A program made the translations under genes and the position numbers. The notes under the pieces were generated by a model. That model had not been told where the DNA came from. It saw only the letters and a program-made list of their open reading frames with translations, and did not search any database. Positions 9,664-19,129 of a stretch of DNA of 64,000 nt are shown one piece after another. Location of the stretch: positions 62,001 through 126,000 of the forward strand of contig CAKPYB010000003.1 in NCBI GenBank assembly GCA_934202525.1, written 5' to 3'. This stretch comes from an uncultured Prevotella sp. (lineage in GTDB: Bacteria > Bacteroidota > Bacteroidia > Bacteroidales > Bacteroidaceae). The stretch's first letter is position 1. Each line of letters starts with the position of its first letter.

Positions 9664-10548
9664 ATGAAAAAGGTATTTCTTTTGGCTGCCCTCGTGCTCG
9701 CATGCACAGCTGGCAGCAACGCAAGCGCTATGAACGAGGCAGCGCTCAATGCCTCAATGTCTGAGATGATGCCGGTTAAGAAGACGGCTAAGAAGACAAC
9801 TAAGAAGACTTCTAAGAAGACTTCTAAGAAGACTACGACCAAGAAGACTTCTACAAAGAAGACAACTTCTACAGCATCTAGCACAGCATCTAACACGGCT
9901 GCAGCAAATACAGCAGCAACAACAACCAGCAATGCCGCTACATCTACCAGTACAACCAGCAATGCAGGTTCTGCCGTAGCAGGTATCTTGGGTGCTGTAC
10001 TGGGCGGAAACTCTAACAGCAGCAGCTCTGCAGGTAGCAGCATTATCAATGGCATTCTGAATAATGTAATCGGTTCAGGTACCTTCAGCAAGCAGGATCT
10101 CTGTGCCCATACCTGGAAGTACAGCAAGCCGGGATGCGCCTTTACCTCTGAGAATCTCCTGGCAAAGGCTGGCGGAGAGATAGCTGCCAACAAGGTAGAG
10201 GAGAAGTTGGGTGAGTATTACAGCAAGTTTGGCTTCAGCGGCTCAAACACCTATTTCACCTTCAAAACTGATGGAACTTTCGCTGCCAAGATAGATGGCA
10301 AGTCATGGCAGGGTAATTATACTTTTGATGAGAAGACTCACGCCATTCAGATGAAGGGCTTGCTCTTGAGTATGTCGGGTTATGCTACGAAGACTACCAA
10401 CGGCATCAGCCTGCTCTTCGACCAGAAGAAGTTGCTCAACCTCATCAAGACCATGGGTGCCCTCAAGGGCAGTTCTACCCTCAGCGCTATCGGTACTATC
10501 GCCAATAATTACGATGGTATGCGTGTAGGTTTCGAGATGAGTAAGTAA
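9664..10548 (+). CDS. DUF4923 lipocalin-like secreted protein with Lys/Thr-rich N-terminus
   Basis: Function unknown. The 294-aa protein has a signal peptide (residues 1-19 or so), then a low-complexity stretch of repeated K-K-T/S units at about 38-62. A Ser/Thr/Ala/Asn-rich linker follows to about 135. The globular DUF4923 domain starts near residue 144 (WKYSKPGCAF) and runs to the end. That family is lipocalin-like and found mainly in Bacteroidales. The basic linker may contact the cell wall or nucleic acid, but that is inference. It ends convergently with the GH3 gene 120 bp away. Confidence 0.75.
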   Translation: MKKVFLLAALVLACTAGSNASAMNEAALNASMSEMMPVKKTAKKTTKKTSKKTSKKTTTKKTSTKKTTSTASSTASNTAAANTAATTTSNAATSTSTTSNAGSAVAGILGAVLGGNSNSSSSAGSSIINGILNNVIGSGTFSKQDLCAHTWKYSKPGCAFTSENLLAKAGGEIAANKVEEKLGEYYSKFGFSGSNTYFTFKTDGTFAAKIDGKSWQGNYTFDEKTHAIQMKGLLLSMSGYATKTTNGISLLFDQKKLLNLIKTMGALKGSSTLSAIGTIANNYDGMRVGFEMSK

Positions 10549-10603
10549 TCCTAAAGGATAGAATCCATAACTGAGCCTTCTGTTGAAGTGGGCTCTGTAG
10601 ATG

Positions 10604-10664
10604 ATAATCGCCCTGTAAGAAGGAAAGCATTTTTCAACATAGCTTTGCTTCTTGCAGGGCGATT
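10604..10664. terminator. Hairpin between convergent DUF4923 and GH3 genes
   Basis: Complementary arms around ATCGCCCTGTAAGAA and TTCTTGCAGGGCGAT (about 10607-10621 and 10651-10665) can fold with a long loop. T residues follow on the plus strand, consistent with a shared terminator. Confidence 0.5.
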
Positions 10665-10671
10665 TTATTGT

Positions 10672-13041
10672 TTATTTCACGCTCAGTTTCATTGTCTTTA
10701 CATCCTTGCTGTTGGTTCCTATCATAATCTGGAAGTCGCCAGGTTCTATGATGTGTTTCAGATTTGCGTTGTAGAACTTGAGCATATCCGGGGTGATATC
10801 AAAGCTTACCTCCTTGCTCTCACCTACTGCCAGATGGATGCGCTGGAAACCTTTCAGTTCCTTTACAGGGCGGGAGATGCTGGCTACCTGGTCGCGGATA
10901 TAGAGCTGCACAATCTCGTCGGCATCGCGGGAGCCATTGTTCTTAACGGTGACGCTAGCTGTAATCTTCTTGCCATCCTGCCATTCGGTAGCCTCCTCAT
11001 TGCTGATGCCCGCCTCCTGGCTGCTCAGGCGGAAGTTGCCGTATGAAAAGTAGGTATAGCTCAAGCCGTAACCGAAAGGATAGAGCGGACCATTGCTTAC
11101 ATCCAGACAGTTGCTGGCAAACTTGGCAAACATCTCATTATCATCTGGTACCGGGCGACCGGTGTTCTGATGGTTGTAGTAGAGAGGCTCCTGACCGGTA
11201 GTCTTAGGCATCGAAGTGGTGAGCTTACCCGATGGCGATTTGTCGCCAAAGATGACATCGCAGAGTGCATCGCCCACCTCTGAACCTCCAAACCATACAT
11301 TCATGATGGCTGGTACATGCTGTTTCTCCCAAGTAAGAACCGTAGGACGGCCTGCAAAGTTGAGGAGCACTACCGGCTTGCCCGTCTTCAGGAGTTCGGC
11401 AAGCAGTTCGCGCTGTACATCCGGCATCTCCAGGTTGGTACGGCTACTGCATTCGCCACTCATGTCAGCACTTTCACCCATAGCACAAACTATCACGTCT
11501 GCCTCATTTGCAATCTTCAGCGCTTCTGCCTTCATTTCAGCCTCGTCGCCCCAGTTGATAGCCTTTCCTAATTCGCCGTTCTTCTGCATTTGTCTGTCTC
11601 GCCAGATATTGCATCCCTGTGCATATAATAAGGTGGCTTTTCCGGCAAGTGCATGCTCCATCGCCTCCTTGACGGTGGTATATTTAGATGGTTCCTGAGC
11701 CACGCTCCATGTGCCGGCTATGTTGTTTCGGGTGTCGGCAAGCGGACCTATCAGGGCTATCTTTCCTTCCTTCTTCAGTGGCAGGATGTTGCCTTCGTTC
11801 TTCAGGAGCACGAAGGTCTCTGCAGCCACATCGCGGGCAGCCTGACGGTTCTCTGCAGTGTAAATCTCGCTCTTGCTGCGCTTGGTGTTGCAGTAGCGGT
11901 AAGGGTCGCTGAACAGGCCCAGTTTATATTTCGCTTCCAGAATGCGGCGGCAGGCGATATTCACATCCTCCTCGCTCACCTTTCCTTCTGCTATGCTCTT
12001 TGCCAGATGCTTTACGAAGGCGTTGGAGCACATATCCATATCGGTACCAGCCTTCAGCGCCTGTTCTGAAGCCTCCTTGAGGTCTTTAGCCGTTCCGTGC
12101 TGCAGAATCTCGGCGATAGAAGCGTAATCGGTAACCAGCAAACCTTTGAATCCCCACTGCTTTCTCAAGACATCGGTCATCATCCATTTGTTGGCTGTAG
12201 CTGGTATGTAGTCGATGAGATTGAACGAAGACATCACGCTGCCTACGCCTGCCTTCACCACAGCCTCGTAAGGTGGCAGATACTGGTTCATCATGCGCAC
12301 GCGGCTCATATCTACCGTGTTATATTCCTTTCCGCTCTCAACGCCTCCGTAGAGGGCAAAATGCTTCAGACAAGCCATGATGCGGTTGGCTCTCAGAATC
12401 TCTTCTGTGCGCATATCCACGCCCTGGTAGCCCTGGGTCATCGCTGCTCCCATCACGCCGCTCAGATAAGGATCCTCGCCATTTCCTTCGCTGATTCGTC
12501 CCCAGCGTGCGTCGAGTGCGATATCTACCATAGGAGAGAATGTCCAGTTGATGCCGTCGGCACTGGCTTCCTTGGCCGATACTTCGCCTACCTTCTTCAT
12601 CGCCTCGGTATCCCATGAGCAGGAGAGGGCGAGAGGGATAGGGAACATCGTTTCGTAACCGTGAATTACGTCCATACCTACGAGCAGCGGGATGCCCAGA
12701 CGGCTGTTCTTGATGGCGATTTCCTGCAGAGCCTTGATCTTGTCGAGCCCTTTGATATTGAAAACTCCGCCCATGTTACCCTGGGCGATATCGCTGCCTA
12801 CCTGAGTATCAAGTGCGCCGCCGGTTGTGATGTCGCCAGCTACCATCAGGTTCAGCTGCCCAATCTTCTCCTGTAGCGTCATCTTCGCCATCAGTTGGTC
12901 GATATACTCCTTCATGGGTAGAATCTTGCCTTTCTTGGTTGTGGCAGTTACTTTTTTCTTAGGGGCTGCTGTATGGGCGAAAGCAGGTGCTGCCATAGAA
13001 CCAGCCAAAAGAAATGTGAGTGATAAAAGTGCTGTTCTCAT
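10672..13041 (-). CDS. bglX: Secreted glycoside hydrolase family 3 (beta-glucosidase type)
   Basis: Hydrolyses terminal beta-linked glucose (or a similar sugar) from oligosaccharides in the periplasm. The 789-aa protein has a signal peptide (cut near residue 22, AFA), a GH3 N-terminal barrel with nucleophile Asp305 in LLVTDYAS, the C-terminal alpha/beta sandwich (GESADMSGE region), and a fibronectin-III-like tail from about residue 690. Overall layout and length match BglX. It lies upstream of, and divergent from, the DUF6377 regulator gene and belongs with the nearby SusC/SusD, GH3 and GH5 genes. A minus-strand TATCTTTG box is at 13083-13090. The exact sugar is uncertain. Confidence 0.9.
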   Translation of the reverse strand: MRTALLSLTFLLAGSMAAPAFAHTAAPKKKVTATTKKGKILPMKEYIDQLMAKMTLQEKIGQLNLMVAGDITTGGALDTQVGSDIAQGNMGGVFNIKGLDKIKALQEIAIKNSRLGIPLLVGMDVIHGYETMFPIPLALSCSWDTEAMKKVGEVSAKEASADGINWTFSPMVDIALDARWGRISEGNGEDPYLSGVMGAAMTQGYQGVDMRTEEILRANRIMACLKHFALYGGVESGKEYNTVDMSRVRMMNQYLPPYEAVVKAGVGSVMSSFNLIDYIPATANKWMMTDVLRKQWGFKGLLVTDYASIAEILQHGTAKDLKEASEQALKAGTDMDMCSNAFVKHLAKSIAEGKVSEEDVNIACRRILEAKYKLGLFSDPYRYCNTKRSKSEIYTAENRQAARDVAAETFVLLKNEGNILPLKKEGKIALIGPLADTRNNIAGTWSVAQEPSKYTTVKEAMEHALAGKATLLYAQGCNIWRDRQMQKNGELGKAINWGDEAEMKAEALKIANEADVIVCAMGESADMSGECSSRTNLEMPDVQRELLAELLKTGKPVVLLNFAGRPTVLTWEKQHVPAIMNVWFGGSEVGDALCDVIFGDKSPSGKLTTSMPKTTGQEPLYYNHQNTGRPVPDDNEMFAKFASNCLDVSNGPLYPFGYGLSYTYFSYGNFRLSSQEAGISNEEATEWQDGKKITASVTVKNNGSRDADEIVQLYIRDQVASISRPVKELKGFQRIHLAVGESKEVSFDITPDMLKFYNANLKHIIEPGDFQIMIGTNSKDVKTMKLSVK

Positions 13042-13082
13042 TGTTTATTATGTTAATTGTTATTTTTGATGTTTATCTTCTG

Positions 13083-13090
13083 CAAAGATA
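13083..13090 (-). promoter_or_regulatory. -7 box of the GH3 gene
   Basis: TATCTTTG on the minus strand lies 42 bp upstream of the GH3 start codon. No clear -33 element is visible, which would fit an activated promoter. Confidence 0.45.
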
Positions 13091-13263
13091 ATAAAAAAGA
13101 TGATACGATGCGCGATACGAATGTTAAAATGTGGATGAAATTTTCTATTTCAGATAGAAATGTATCTGATAATGAGATAGATAAGAAAAATCGGGGATAT
13201 ACAAAAAGTGGATGCTATATAGCAGGAAAATGGAGAGGGAAGTGCATTTCTTCTATATCAGAT

Positions 13264-13294
13264 TTTGTCGTTTCCGATTTTTTTATTACTTTTG
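13264..13294 (+). promoter_or_regulatory. Promoter of the DUF6377 regulator gene
   Basis: TTTG (13264-13267), 19 bp, then TACTTTTG (13287-13294) is an exact match to the Bacteroidota consensus spacing. It sits 48 bp before the ATG at 13342. Confidence 0.75.
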
Positions 13295-13317
13295 CACGTG
13301 AAACCTCATGAAAATAA

Positions 13318-15027
<1,710 letters not shown>

Positions 15028-15152
15028 GCCTTTCTGGGCGTGATGGGTGAAATGTGCTGCAAAGGTACAACATATTTCCGTTACCGCCAAAAATCGCGCC
15101 GCAGAGTTTTGTTAAACGAATTTAACACTCGTGTTTTTCCGAGCCAATAAAG

Positions 15153-15191
15153 CCTACTCATAGTTTCTCTCCTGCGAAAACTATGAGTAGG
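15153..15191. terminator. Hairpin after the DUF6377 gene
   Basis: A perfect 14-bp stem (15153-15166 with 15178-15191) has an 11-nt loop. There is no strong T tract, so termination is likely but not certain. Confidence 0.5.
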
Positions 15192-15269
15192 TAAGCAGAT
15201 ATCAATAAGTTTTACCGGAAGAGAAGGTAGATTTGATGATGAACGTATTGGGTTCGTCAGGTAGACCTA

Positions 15270-15478
15270 AGCGTTACAGTGTGACAGTTGTGACAGTTGT
15301 GACAGTTTTCAGCGCGACCCTCCCTTTTTCCTCTACTTAGAGGTTACTTATATATTTATATAATTATATAAATATATAAGTAAATATATAATACTTACAG
15401 ATTGAAAGTTGGGAAATGGGCAAGTACCCCTCCGCTGAAAACTGTCACAACTGTCACAACTGTCACAACTGTAACGCT
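15270..15478. repeat. Long inverted repeat built from TGTGACAGT iterons
   Basis: The arms at 15270-15314 and 15433-15478 are inverted copies with one single-base indel in 45/46 bases. Each arm holds three to four head-to-tail copies of a 10-bp unit (TTGTGACAGT) and ends in TTTTCAGCG at the inner side. The 118-bp centre contains a second AT-only palindrome at about 15346-15383 (ATATATTTATATAATTATAT). There is no gene inside. It could be a non-autonomous mobile element or a remnant of an element with iteron-type binding sites. Confidence 0.85.
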
Positions 15479-15550
15479 TCCTTCTTTTTCCATAAGATCA
15501 TCTGAAATCTTGTTACTTGAAATGATGTGTCAAGTTTTTTTTATAAGCAG

Positions 15551-15750
15551 CACGCCCTGAAAGGGCAGAAGCTCCTAGCCCAGGGCAGCGCCCTGGGTAT
15601 AATGTCAATCAGCAAGGCGCCCTGTAAGGGCAAAAGCTTTGTATGTTACCCGGTATTTTAAAGCTTTTGCCCTTACAGGGCGAGAGGTTTGTGTTCGTGA
15701 TTACCCAGGGCGATGCCCTGGGCTAGGAGCTTCTGCCCTTTCAGGGCGTG
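15551..15750. repeat. REP-like 200-bp palindromic element
   Basis: The outer arms 15551-15599 and 15702-15750 match almost perfectly when inverted; the first 36 bases are identical. A second pair, 15619-15640 with 15660-15681, is a perfect 22-bp inverted match. Each arm holds small palindromes of the GCCCTGAAAGGGC and GCCCAGGG/CCCTGGGC type. Such CCTGNAAGGGC palindromes are dispersed widely in Bacteroidota genomes. No transposase is adjacent. Confidence 0.85.
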
Positions 15751-15775
15751 TGGCGAAAACTTGCAAAAATTCAGG

Positions 15776-16262
15776 AGTAAATGCTCCAGGTACCCATGTA
15801 CCCTATTTTAGGGTTTCAAGTGGGTTAACTAACCGATAATCAGAGTGTTGGTTGTTTTTAGAAATTGAGTAAATTCTTCAGGTACCCCATGCGTCGTGTT
15901 TCACGACACATGGGTAGTCATCTGTTAATCAAAATATTGATGTTTGTGTATCCCTGTTTCTACGAACTTGGCGATGGATGAGGAGCGAGAGAAATCGTAT
16001 AAAAAGTTTGACGCCCTGAAATAGGGCGTCAAATAGGTTAACCATTTGATAATCAGATTACTAACTATTTTGTGGTAAGAGCGAATGCTTCGGGCACCCA
16101 TACGTTGTGTTTTACAACGTCAAGTGGGTTAATCTTCTGATAATCAAGGTATTGGTATTTTTGAAAATCCCCGTTTCTACGCAACTTTGCCGAAGGATGA
16201 AAAGCAGGGGGAATACAATAAAAGTTTGTTACGGCGTTTCACCGTAACAAACTTTTATGCAT
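15776..16262. repeat. Cluster of hairpin repeats with variable stems and conserved flanks
   Basis: Five short hairpins lie at about 15800-15814, 15892-15909, 16010-16030, 16101-16120 and 16222-16258. Their stems differ completely in sequence (ACCCTA, GTCGTG, GACGCCCT, ACGTTGT, GTTACGG) but each is self-complementary around an AT-rich loop containing TTT or AAA. The first four are followed by a conserved segment resembling GGGTTAAC..CTGATAATCAG....TTGGT. Two longer copies are spaced 217 bp apart (GTTTCTACG at 15956 and 16173). No coding frame is plausible. The last hairpin (15-bp stem) may also terminate the GH3 gene that ends at 16315. Confidence 0.75.
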
Positions 16263-16314
16263 GTATATCTAATTTCTCCCGTCTGTTCAATTTCTCATCA
16301 TCGAATCATTCTTT

Positions 16315-18579
16315 TTAAAAGAGCTCGAAGGCTTTCTTGAGCTTCAGGTTATCGGCTGCATTACCAACAAGAGCCTCAAACTTTCCGGCTTCAGCCTTCC
16401 AGGATGAAGATGCCTCATCGTAGAAACTGAGGGCCTCTTTGCTGATGGTGATGCTGATATCCTTGCTCTCGCCTGGCTGGAGATAAACCTTTTGGAATCC
16501 CTTCAGCTCCTTCTGAGGGCGGTCTACTGATGACTTGACATCGTGGATATATAGCTGCACAGTCTCTGATCCGGCACGCTTACCGGTATTCTTTACGTTT
16601 ACGGTAAAGGTGATTGTACCATCCTGCTTCATCTGCGCCTTGTCGCTGCGGAGATTAGAGATGGCAAACTGGGTGTAGCTCAAGCCGTGACCGAATGCAA
16701 AGGTAGGCTTGATGCGCTCCTTATCGGTCCAGCGGTAACCTACATAGATGCCTTCCTTATATTCCTCATCAATGATGTTGCCCTTCGTGCTGGCTCCACC
16801 TTCCTGACGCCAGGTTCCCGGATAGGTATTGAGAGCATGAGCACCAACTTCTTTCAGCGAATTGACCCATGTAAACGGCAACTTGCCGCTAGGGTTAGCA
16901 TCGCCTGTAAGGATGCTTGCCAGGGCTTCGCCGCTCTCCGAACCGATGAACCAGCCCTGTACGATGCCGGCAACCTTAGCCTTCCAAGGCATAGCTACCG
17001 CATTGCCCGAGATGTTGACATAAACGAAGTTTCTGTTTGCCTTAGCCAAAGCCTCGATCAGCTTATCCTGATTGTATGGCAGCTCATATTGCTTGCGGTC
17101 GTGACCCTCACAGTCCTGGAAATCGCTCTTGTTCAGACCACCAAACATGATGACATAGTCGGCTGTCTTGGCTTTCTCTACAGCTTCGGCTATCAGTTCA
17201 GCCTCGCTGCGCTTGTCTTCCAGGTTCTGGCCGGTTGTAACGCCATTGTAGTTGCCCGTTACATCGCCCACATATCCGCGGGCATAATCTACCTCGATGC
17301 CGTCCTTGCCCAAGCGCGTCTTCAGACCATCGAGAGGCGAAATCTCGCGCTGTACCTTGAGCGAAGAAGAGCCTCCGCCTACGGTCATCATCTTGATGGC
17401 ATTCTCGCCCACTACCAGTACGCGCTTAGCCTTCTGGGTGTTGATAGGGAGCACATTGTTCCTGTTCTGGAGCAATACGATACCTTCCTCAGCAATCTGT
17501 CTGGCTGCTGCATAATGGCTCTCGGAACAGAGAAAACCATGAGGGCGGCTCGGGTTCATCGTGGTGCGATAGAAGAGGCGCAATACGCGGCGCACCTTAT
17601 CGTCCAGCTCCTTCTGGGTGAACTTGCCTTCCTGTATGGCCTTCATGTAAGGCATGGAGAGATAATAGTTGTCGTAGGCATTGGTAGCGCCCATCGTAAG
17701 ACCGTCTGTCCAGGTGCCGAACTCCATGTCGAGTCCGTTCTTTACAGACTGCTCCAGGTCGTGAGCACCGCCCCAGTCGCTTACCACGACACCATCATAC
17801 TTCCAGTCGCCCTTCAGAATCTTGTTCAGAGTCCACTGGTTGTGGCAGTTGTGCTCATTCTTATATAGGTTGTAGGCTCCCATGATGCCCCATGTCTTGC
17901 CCTTCTCAACAGCCGCCTTGAAGGCAGGGAGATAGATTTCGTGGAGAGCACGGTCGCTGACGATTACGTTGACCTGATGGCGGTATTCCTCATCGTTGTT
18001 CAGGCAATAGTGCTTTACGCAGGCTGATACGCCCTTAGACTGCAATCCCTGGATATACGGCACAACCATGATGCTTGCCAGGAACGGATCTTCGCCCATA
18101 TACTCGAAGTTGCGGCCGTTGAGAGGCGTGCGGTAAATGTTGACGCCAGGACCCAGAATCATGTCCTTGCCGCGATACAGGGCTTCTTCGCCCAATGCTT
18201 CGCCATAGATGCGGCTCATCTGCGGATTCCATGATGCGGCAAGACAGGTGAGGGCAGGGAAGGCTACACAGGAGTCGTTGGTCTGACCTGCCTGTTCCCA
18301 CTCATCCCACAATACGTCAGGACGCACTCCGTGAGGTCCGTCATCCGTCCAGAAGTCAGGAAATCCCAAGCGTGGTACACCGGCTGATGAAAACTTGCTC
18401 TGAGCATGGATGATGCGTATCTTCTCAGCCAGCGTCATGCGGGAGATGGCATCATCGATGCGCTGCTCTACCGGCTTGGTCTGGTCGAGATAGACTGGCA
18501 ATTGTCTGGTAGTCTGCTGTGCCTGCGACGGAGCGATGGCTGCCACAGACAAGACACATGATAAAATGAACTGTTTCAT
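16315..18579 (-). CDS. Secreted glycoside hydrolase family 3 enzyme, second paralogue
   Basis: Exo-acting beta-glycosidase, probably beta-glucosidase or beta-xylosidase, in the periplasm. The 754-aa protein has a signal peptide (cut near residue 20, SQA), the GH3 barrel with KH-motif stretch VSACVKHYCLNNDE, nucleophile Asp268 in VVVSDWGG, the alpha/beta sandwich and a fibronectin-III-like end (from about residue 650). It is clearly a different subfamily from the GH3 at 10672-13041: the N-terminal domain starts with DDAISRMTLAEKI and includes the TDDGPHGVR motif. It lies divergent from susC. A minus-strand TAATTTTG box is at 18683-18690. Confidence 0.9.
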   Translation of the reverse strand: MKQFILSCVLSVAAIAPSQAQQTTRQLPVYLDQTKPVEQRIDDAISRMTLAEKIRIIHAQSKFSSAGVPRLGFPDFWTDDGPHGVRPDVLWDEWEQAGQTNDSCVAFPALTCLAASWNPQMSRIYGEALGEEALYRGKDMILGPGVNIYRTPLNGRNFEYMGEDPFLASIMVVPYIQGLQSKGVSACVKHYCLNNDEEYRHQVNVIVSDRALHEIYLPAFKAAVEKGKTWGIMGAYNLYKNEHNCHNQWTLNKILKGDWKYDGVVVSDWGGAHDLEQSVKNGLDMEFGTWTDGLTMGATNAYDNYYLSMPYMKAIQEGKFTQKELDDKVRRVLRLFYRTTMNPSRPHGFLCSESHYAAARQIAEEGIVLLQNRNNVLPINTQKAKRVLVVGENAIKMMTVGGGSSSLKVQREISPLDGLKTRLGKDGIEVDYARGYVGDVTGNYNGVTTGQNLEDKRSEAELIAEAVEKAKTADYVIMFGGLNKSDFQDCEGHDRKQYELPYNQDKLIEALAKANRNFVYVNISGNAVAMPWKAKVAGIVQGWFIGSESGEALASILTGDANPSGKLPFTWVNSLKEVGAHALNTYPGTWRQEGGASTKGNIIDEEYKEGIYVGYRWTDKERIKPTFAFGHGLSYTQFAISNLRSDKAQMKQDGTITFTVNVKNTGKRAGSETVQLYIHDVKSSVDRPQKELKGFQKVYLQPGESKDISITISKEALSFYDEASSSWKAEAGKFEALVGNAADNLKLKKAFELF

Positions 18580-19129
18580 AAGTAATATTTATTATGGTTT
18601 GTTTATTTCTCGCAGTTGTTTGTTTTGCACACCGCCTCTCACGTTTTTTTTGTGCGTTTAGGCGTATATGCTCATTCATCTGCAAAATTACTAAATAAAT
18701 AATGAAAAAATGATGTGTGATAAGCGAAAAGTGGATGGGTGTAAAAATGGGACTTTTGTAAACCGCTGATAGTTAGGAAAATAAATGCGTTGCTGCGCGA
18801 ATGAAAAGTGGCAGAGTGTGAACACTGAAATATACTGATATAACGTTTCAGGGGTGTTCTAGCCTCATTTTCTCCATTTTACCCCATCCACTTTCGTATA
18901 GTTATTAAAAATAGATAAGTATCTGAAAACTAACGATATAAGTTGTTTGAGGCAAGTGTTTTTACCACTTATCTGTTAAAGGGGCTAGGATTTATCAAAA
19001 AATCATATTATATTTGCAAACGAAAACACGGCTTAACGCATTTTAGGAAATGCACAGCCGCACAGTCTTAAACATTATTATAATAGAGTGAACTAACAAA
19101 CAGATATTTTTCTAAACTAATAATCGAAT
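18580..19129. promoter_or_regulatory. Divergent regulatory region between GH3 and susC
   Basis: This 550-bp gap carries a minus-strand TAATTTTG (18683-18690) for the GH3 gene and a plus-strand TATATTTG (19009-19016) for susC. The susC leader would be about 105 nt. Neither box has a good -33 element, as expected for regulator-dependent polysaccharide-utilisation promoters. I see no gene in it. Confidence 0.5.

Noticed and set aside
9561..10193. 210-aa minus-strand frame rich in Val, Phe and Leu
   Set aside because: It is the antisense of the Lys/Thr repeat part of the DUF4923 gene.
15639..15839. 66-aa frame in the REP-like element
   Set aside because: It lies entirely in palindromic repeat DNA and has no homology I recognise.
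15776..16262. Possible CRISPR array
   Set aside because: The repeats are degenerate, of uneven spacing and hairpin-bearing with different stems; no cas gene is nearby.
16687..17868. 393-aa plus-strand open frame
   Set aside because: It is antisense to the second GH3 gene, which has all catalytic motifs.
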